A stretch of DNA of 11,319 nt, from the NCBI GenBank assembly GCA_049975325.1, contig JBNGDW010000053.1, forward strand, positions 1-11,319, written 5' to 3'. The translations under genes and the position numbers were made by a program. Each line of letters starts with the position of its first letter. The first letter of the stretch is position 1. This stretch comes from JBNGDW01 sp049975325. Its GTDB lineage: Bacteria; Cloacimonadota; Cloacimonadia; JGIOTU-2; JBNGDW01. Shown piece by piece: positions 7,378 to 11,319 of the stretch. Under the pieces are notes generated by a model that was given only the letters and a program-made list of their open reading frames with translations, had not been told where the DNA came from and searched no databases.

Positions 7378-7406
7378 TTGACATTATTCTACTTTGTTTT
7401 TCAGAT
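7378..7406 (+). promoter_or_regulatory. Possible promoter of the patatin-barrel gene
   Basis: A perfect TTGACA lies at 7378-7383. The -10 position after a 17-base spacer reads TCAGAT (7401-7406), matching only three of six bases. Transcription would begin at about 7413, essentially at the ATG at 7414, giving a leaderless or nearly leaderless mRNA. This agrees with the lack of a Shine-Dalgarno sequence, but the -10 box is poor. Confidence 0.3.
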
Positions 7407-7413
7407 AGAAACG

Positions 7414-9750
7414 ATGAAAAGAGCAGGTATAATTGGTATAGTATTATTTCTTCTTGCTTTACCCTGGATGGATGATGCTTATGCGGACCGCTCTCCTATG
7501 GTTGGAGTGGTGCTAAGTGGAGGTGGAGCGCGAGGCATTGCCCATATAGGTGTTTTGCGGGTGCTCGAAGGATTAGATATTCCGATTGATTTTATAGGAG
7601 GAACAAGCTTTGGTGCTGTTGTTGCCTCACTCTACGCATCTGGATACGATTCATATAAAATCGAAGAGATTATCAAGAGTGTAGATTGGACTGAGATCTT
7701 TTCATCAAGTTTGGAACGCCAGGAATATTATTTTTATACCCGATCTTCGGAGACAGAAAATCCATTTCGGGTACGATTTAAGGATTGGAAACTTCAGTTG
7801 CCCAGCTCAATTTTTGGTTACCAGAATATTTATGAATATCTGTCCTATTATTTGTCCAGAGCCAATTATCTCTCCTCAGGAGATTTCATGAAACTTCCTA
7901 TACCTCTTTTCATCTCTGCCACAGATATAGTTAATGGCAAAAACAGAATTTTCACTTCAGGCGATCTTATCCAGATCGTACAGGCAAGCATGGCTTTTCC
8001 TTTACTTTTGTCTCCGGTTGAAATTGATACTTCTCTATATGTGGATGGTGGGATTACAAATAATCTGCCTATAGCCGGAATAAAGGAAATGGGTGCTGAG
8101 ATTATTGTTGCTTCTAATGTGACAAGTTATCTAATGCCAAGCCAGTCGCTTAACTCGCCCCTAGCAGTCGCAGAGCAAAGTATTAGTATAATGATGAATA
8201 AAAATATTGAGGCTGAACTTGGAGAGGCTGATATCGTGTTTCGCCCTGATGTGGATCATATTGGAAGTAATGAGTTCCATAGGTGGGAAGAGATGATAGC
8301 CTTAGGGATAGAGGCAGCGAAGAAGAAAAAATCAGACCTGCTTGCCCTCTTTCCCGCACCCAATCCCTCACAGGATCCTGGTAGAAGGGCATCTCCACAC
8401 GATGTTCCTAACTTTAATACAATTGTAATTGCAGGGAATACCATCTTTAACGATGAGGAACTCCTTTCTTTTAGCGATACATTGGATGTTGATACTACTA
8501 TAGTTCGCCAGCAAATTGAAAGAATTTATATCCAGAATGGCTATAATCTAGCATATATTGAAGAGATGCTTCTTACTTCTGATACTCTTTTCCTAAAAAT
8601 AAATGAGGGTTTGATTGAAACCATAAGAATAAGAGGTAATGAACTTACTAATAATTTTGTTATACAAAGGGAGATAAGCACGCAAGCAGGCGAAGTATTC
8701 AACATAAATAAAGTGGAGAAAGATATAAGGCGAATATATGGGACAAATTATTTTGAACTTGTCACTTTTTCTCTTGAGCCAACCATCTCAGGCAATGTTG
8801 CTTTGACATTTGAGGTGGAAGAAAAGCCATTTGGTATAATTGAAGGCAGGGCAGCTTATAGTACGGAAGATCATGCCTCGGCATTTGTTTCTGTTGGCCA
8901 TGAGAATATTTTTGGCACTGGTAATGCGATAGATATGTATGCAAGATTTGGTAAAGAAAGACAGTTCGGATTAAACCTAACTACAGATAGGATAGGCAGA
9001 ACCAATCTGAATAATTCTCTCCAACTTTTTTTTCGAGAATACACAGAATTACAGAAAGATCGAAACTGGAATATGCTCATGAATACTGGTTTTTTTGATG
9101 ACAAACGACTTGGGATGATATCTTTAGTATTTGATTTTAGCTCTCCTGACTTATCGTTTGAAGAACGGAGTTTAGGGATTGGTTTGAAACTTATTTTTGA
9201 CAACTTAGATGCCTATCTTTATCCATCAGATGGCTTATACAGAGAAGCATCGTATACAAATTTTAATAAGATGTTCGGTTCTAGCAATGATTTTCAGCAA
9301 TTCTCCTTTGTAAACAGAATTTATACAACTTTTGGGGAGCGCCTCACTTTTTCCTATTGGCTAGATTTGATAATAAATTCCAGTGAGGGTAATGATATTC
9401 CATACACACATAAAGTCCGCAAAAGGCCTGATGGGACATTTTTCGGGTATCACAATCGAGAAATTGTGGCTGAAGATATATTTTATAACTCGTTGCAAAT
9501 GAGGTTTTTAATAAAAGAATTTAGTATGCAGGACCCTCGTCAGGAGCTTTTTTTTACAGCCAAAGCAGGGATAGGGGATTATGGTAATATAGGCAATATG
9601 AATGAGTTCTGGGAGATTTTTGAAAAAGGAGAAAATTTTGGCTTTGCTGTTGGACTGGAAATGTCCACGCTATTGGGTCCGGTAGAATTGTTATATGAAA
9701 AGGCTGCTAATAAAGACTTCTGGACTTTGTCAATCGGATATACATTTTAG
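7414..9750 (+). CDS. Patatin-like phospholipase fused to POTRA and Omp85-type barrel (type Vd autotransporter-like)
   Basis: This 778-residue protein is predicted to sit in the outer membrane. A signal peptide (hydrophobic core 5-17, cut after AYA at 22-24) precedes a patatin domain at about 28-310. That domain has the oxyanion-hole loop GGGARG (36-41), nucleophile Ser65 in GTSFG and catalytic Asp211 in DGG, so the Ser-Asp dyad is complete. Two POTRA-like repeats follow, about 334-400 and 401-470, the second being the clearer. Residues 475-778 form a barrel with FFGYHN (676-681) as a tentative counterpart of the Omp85 loop-6 motif, and LSIGYTF as the C-terminal beta-signal. Characterised relatives are PlpD of Pseudomonas and FplA of Fusobacterium, lipases in type Vd secretion, which have one POTRA domain. 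The start is at 7414 because the signal peptide begins there, although the frame stays open upstream. No Shine-Dalgarno sequence is present. Whether the lipase domain is released or stays in the periplasm cannot be seen. Confidence 0.92.
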   Translation: MKRAGIIGIVLFLLALPWMDDAYADRSPMVGVVLSGGGARGIAHIGVLRVLEGLDIPIDFIGGTSFGAVVASLYASGYDSYKIEEIIKSVDWTEIFSSSLERQEYYFYTRSSETENPFRVRFKDWKLQLPSSIFGYQNIYEYLSYYLSRANYLSSGDFMKLPIPLFISATDIVNGKNRIFTSGDLIQIVQASMAFPLLLSPVEIDTSLYVDGGITNNLPIAGIKEMGAEIIVASNVTSYLMPSQSLNSPLAVAEQSISIMMNKNIEAELGEADIVFRPDVDHIGSNEFHRWEEMIALGIEAAKKKKSDLLALFPAPNPSQDPGRRASPHDVPNFNTIVIAGNTIFNDEELLSFSDTLDVDTTIVRQQIERIYIQNGYNLAYIEEMLLTSDTLFLKINEGLIETIRIRGNELTNNFVIQREISTQAGEVFNINKVEKDIRRIYGTNYFELVTFSLEPTISGNVALTFEVEEKPFGIIEGRAAYSTEDHASAFVSVGHENIFGTGNAIDMYARFGKERQFGLNLTTDRIGRTNLNNSLQLFFREYTELQKDRNWNMLMNTGFFDDKRLGMISLVFDFSSPDLSFEERSLGIGLKLIFDNLDAYLYPSDGLYREASYTNFNKMFGSSNDFQQFSFVNRIYTTFGERLTFSYWLDLIINSSEGNDIPYTHKVRKRPDGTFFGYHNREIVAEDIFYNSLQMRFLIKEFSMQDPRQELFFTAKAGIGDYGNIGNMNEFWEIFEKGENFGFAVGLEMSTLLGPVELLYEKAANKDFWTLSIGYTF

Positions 9751-9764
9751 TTTCAATTTATAAG

Positions 9765-10685
9765 TTATGAATTTTTATTGTGATTATTTTTACTGATTCT
9801 TCTACTTGTATAGACAATCATTTCTCCAATAAGTCCGATAGAGATAAATTGGATGCCCACTAGAACGAGTAAGATACCAAGGAAAAGTAGCGGCCTGTTA
9901 CCCAATGGGACCCCAAAGAATATCTTTAGTATTGCAAGATATATGTTGATAACAAGGCCTATTCCTGCTATAATCAATCCACCGATTCCAAAGAGGTAAA
10001 GAGGGCTTCGCTCGTATTTGGTGATCATCATAACAGTAAGAAGGTCGAGAAAGCCTCGCACAAAACGCTCCATACCATATTTTGATTTCCCATGTCTACG
10101 TCTGTGGTGGTGGACCGGTATTTCACATATTTTAAAGCCCTTAGCCTTAACTAAGGCAGGAATATATCTGTGAAGTTCTCCATAAATATCTATGGATTTT
10201 ACTGCCTCTTTTCGGTATGCCTTGAATCCGCAGTTATAGTCATGCAATTTTAATTTAAATATTAATGAGGTTGCGGTATTAAAAATTTTAGAAGGGATTT
10301 TTTTGGAAATAGGGTCTTTTCTGTGCTTTTTCCAGCCAGCAACAAGGTCATATCCTTCATTTATCTTTTGGATGAATCTTGGAATTTCAGCAGGGTCATC
10401 CTGTAAATCTGCATCCATAGTAATTACAATCTCTCCCTGGGCTTTGTTAAATCCTGCTTGAAGTGCGGCTGACTTGCCAAAATTTCTCCGAAAATTGATA
10501 ATCTTAACATTCCTGTCATATTCGGCGATCTCCTTCAGAACACTATAGGAATTATCCGTGCTTCCATCATTAATAAAGATAATTTCATAACTCTTATCAC
10601 CTATATCTTCTAATATCTTAGCATGTAATTCTTTGAGTGTATGTTCCTCATTGAATACCGGAATAACAAATGATAAATCTATCAT
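9765..10685 (-). CDS. GT2 polyprenyl-phosphate glycosyltransferase, DPM1/GtrB type
   Basis: This inner-membrane enzyme is predicted to move a sugar from a nucleotide sugar to polyprenyl phosphate on the cytoplasmic face. The GT-A domain spans about 1-215. It has VIPVFNEE (7-14), NDGSTD (39-44), the metal-binding DAD within DADLQDDP (91-98), and HRRRHGKSKYG (194-204), the HxxRxxGxSKY-like motif of dolichol-phosphate mannose synthases and GtrB proteins. Two transmembrane helices follow at about 229-257 and 264-293. The 306 residues match the usual two-helix members. The start has an AGAAGG element about four bases upstream. The gene lies 46 bases after the SEC59-like kinase gene on the same strand and is probably co-transcribed with it. 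Its stop is 14 bases from that of the convergent patatin gene. The sugar donor cannot be deduced; glucose, mannose, an amino sugar or aminoarabinose are all possible. Confidence 0.92.
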   Translation of the reverse strand: MIDLSFVIPVFNEEHTLKELHAKILEDIGDKSYEIIFINDGSTDNSYSVLKEIAEYDRNVKIINFRRNFGKSAALQAGFNKAQGEIVITMDADLQDDPAEIPRFIQKINEGYDLVAGWKKHRKDPISKKIPSKIFNTATSLIFKLKLHDYNCGFKAYRKEAVKSIDIYGELHRYIPALVKAKGFKICEIPVHHHRRRHGKSKYGMERFVRGFLDLLTVMMITKYERSPLYLFGIGGLIIAGIGLVINIYLAILKIFFGVPLGNRPLLFLGILLVLVGIQFISIGLIGEMIVYTSRRISKNNHNKNS

Positions 10686-10731
10686 ATTACCTTCTTCTTA
10701 TAATTCGCTAAAAGTGATTCCTTTGATTTAT

Positions 10732-11319
10732 TTAAATTAAAACATAAAGTATAGACATAGCAAGTCCAGAAAGAATGGGTATTGTGATATTATCGTTTAT
10801 ATGGAGGTTAACCGCTTCGATAACAGCAGCAGTCAGGGCACCTATTATAATTATTATAAGTGGATTCAAAGGATTGGAATTATAGAGGTTTTTGAAGTAA
10901 CTGTAATAGAAAATCACTCCATATATTGTACAACTTACAAAGAAACCCAGAAACCCTTCCAGGGTTTTTTCGGTGCCGAAGATTTTTCTTTTTCCCCATT
11001 TCATGCCAATGATTGAGGCAAAAGCATCGCCGACTGTGAGAAAGGAAATTGCAAAGAATGCTATTGCTTTTGGAAAGATTGCAATGGTTACCATAGAGGA
11101 GGTAAGTAGATATGAGGCTCCGGTAAGTGTATTGACCTCTTGTTCACGGAGGAGATGACCAAATATTTGCAAAAAGGGCTTCCGTACAGCCTGATGTTGC
11201 ATGCGCAAACTATCAATAATAATGCATATCAGTGCTATTGGCAATAAAATTAGTATTGTCTGGAGTTGCGACTCGATTACAAAGTAGTAGCCAATCGGAA
11301 TTATAAGGGCTCCCAGATG
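10732..11319 (-). CDS. SEC59/DGK1-type polyprenol or diacylglycerol kinase (partial, 5' end outside the window)
   Basis: The reading frame is open to the window edge, giving 195 residues that begin HLGALIIPIGYYF. The family typically opens with RKxIHLG, so probably only 10-20 N-terminal residues are missing. The protein is almost wholly hydrophobic, with about six membrane segments. LTGASYLL (65-72), GDAFASIIG (97-105), GKRK (109-112) and EKTLEG (117-122) match the conserved loops of the family. Characterised eukaryotic members (yeast Sec59 and Dgk1) use CTP to phosphorylate dolichol or diacylglycerol, while plant VTE5 acts on phytol. Bacterial members are mostly uncharacterised. The next gene uses polyprenyl phosphate, so a polyprenol substrate is a fair inference. 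It could instead act on diacylglycerol. A TTG at 11244 is not taken as the start because family sequence continues upstream of it. Confidence 0.85.
   Translation of the reverse strand, partial: HLGALIIPIGYYFVIESQLQTILILLPIALICIIIDSLRMQHQAVRKPFLQIFGHLLREQEVNTLTGASYLLTSSMVTIAIFPKAIAFFAISFLTVGDAFASIIGMKWGKRKIFGTEKTLEGFLGFFVSCTIYGVIFYYSYFKNLYNSNPLNPLIIIIIGALTAAVIEAVNLHINDNITIPILSGLAMSILYVLI

Noticed and set aside
7192..7413. Upstream in-frame extension of the patatin gene by 74 codons
   Set aside because: A textbook signal peptide starts at the ATG at 7414. The extension overlaps the start of the divergent synthase gene and both predicted promoters, and it resembles no domain.
8871..9203. Antisense open frame of 110 codons inside the patatin gene, and similar antisense frames in the permease and synthase genes
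   Set aside because: They lie wholly within well-supported genes on the other strand. They have no recognisable domain and no ribosome binding site I could support.
9751..9764. Shared bidirectional terminator between the convergent patatin and glycosyltransferase genes
   Set aside because: The 14-base gap has no inverted repeat, and no convincing GC stem was seen at the flanking gene ends.
10732..11244. SEC59-like kinase as a complete gene starting at TTG 11244
   Set aside because: Translation upstream of the TTG continues with the family's HLG opening segment, so the gene runs past the window edge.

Overview
This AT-rich window encodes seven proteins and looks like the chromosome of a diderm (two-membrane) bacterium. 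The evidence for an outer membrane is two predicted outer-membrane beta-barrel proteins that have signal peptides and end in an aromatic beta-signal. The serine palmitoyltransferase-like enzyme resembles the Bacteroidetes enzymes, and the large surface protein is of a type I associate with uncultured FCB-group phyla. My best guess is a member of the FCB superphylum such as Cloacimonadota, which is inference from gene content only. I see no mobile element, CRISPR array, rRNA or tRNA.

Left part (1-5875, + strand). A leader with a TTGACA promoter and a hairpin precedes an APC-type permease fused to a PTS EIIA-like domain. Its end overlaps a small tandem PspC-domain membrane protein by 14 bases. 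Twenty-nine bases later comes an 1114-residue outer-membrane protein that may have its own promoter. The three could form one transcription unit.

Middle part (5876-9750). A serine palmitoyltransferase-like alpha-oxoamine synthase (- strand) and a patatin-POTRA-barrel protein (+ strand) diverge from a 234-base region. That region holds a promoter for each direction and a GC-rich hairpin. The synthase would start sphingoid-base synthesis. The patatin protein is a predicted outer-membrane lipase of the type Vd secretion kind.

Right part (9765-11319, - strand). A SEC59/DGK1-type polyprenol or diacylglycerol kinase, cut by the window edge, is followed by a DPM1/GtrB-type polyprenyl-phosphate glycosyltransferase. 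Together they could make a lipid-phosphate carrier and load a sugar on it. It converges on the patatin gene with only 14 bases between the stop codons.

Overall the window is about the cell envelope: transport, membrane stress, surface barrels, lipid synthesis and lipid-linked sugars. No single gene is an unknown system. The least understood part is the large surface protein with its duplicated module and Gly-Tyr turn motifs. The two outer-membrane genes also share an unusual start arrangement, with no Shine-Dalgarno sequence and promoters placed almost on the start codon.
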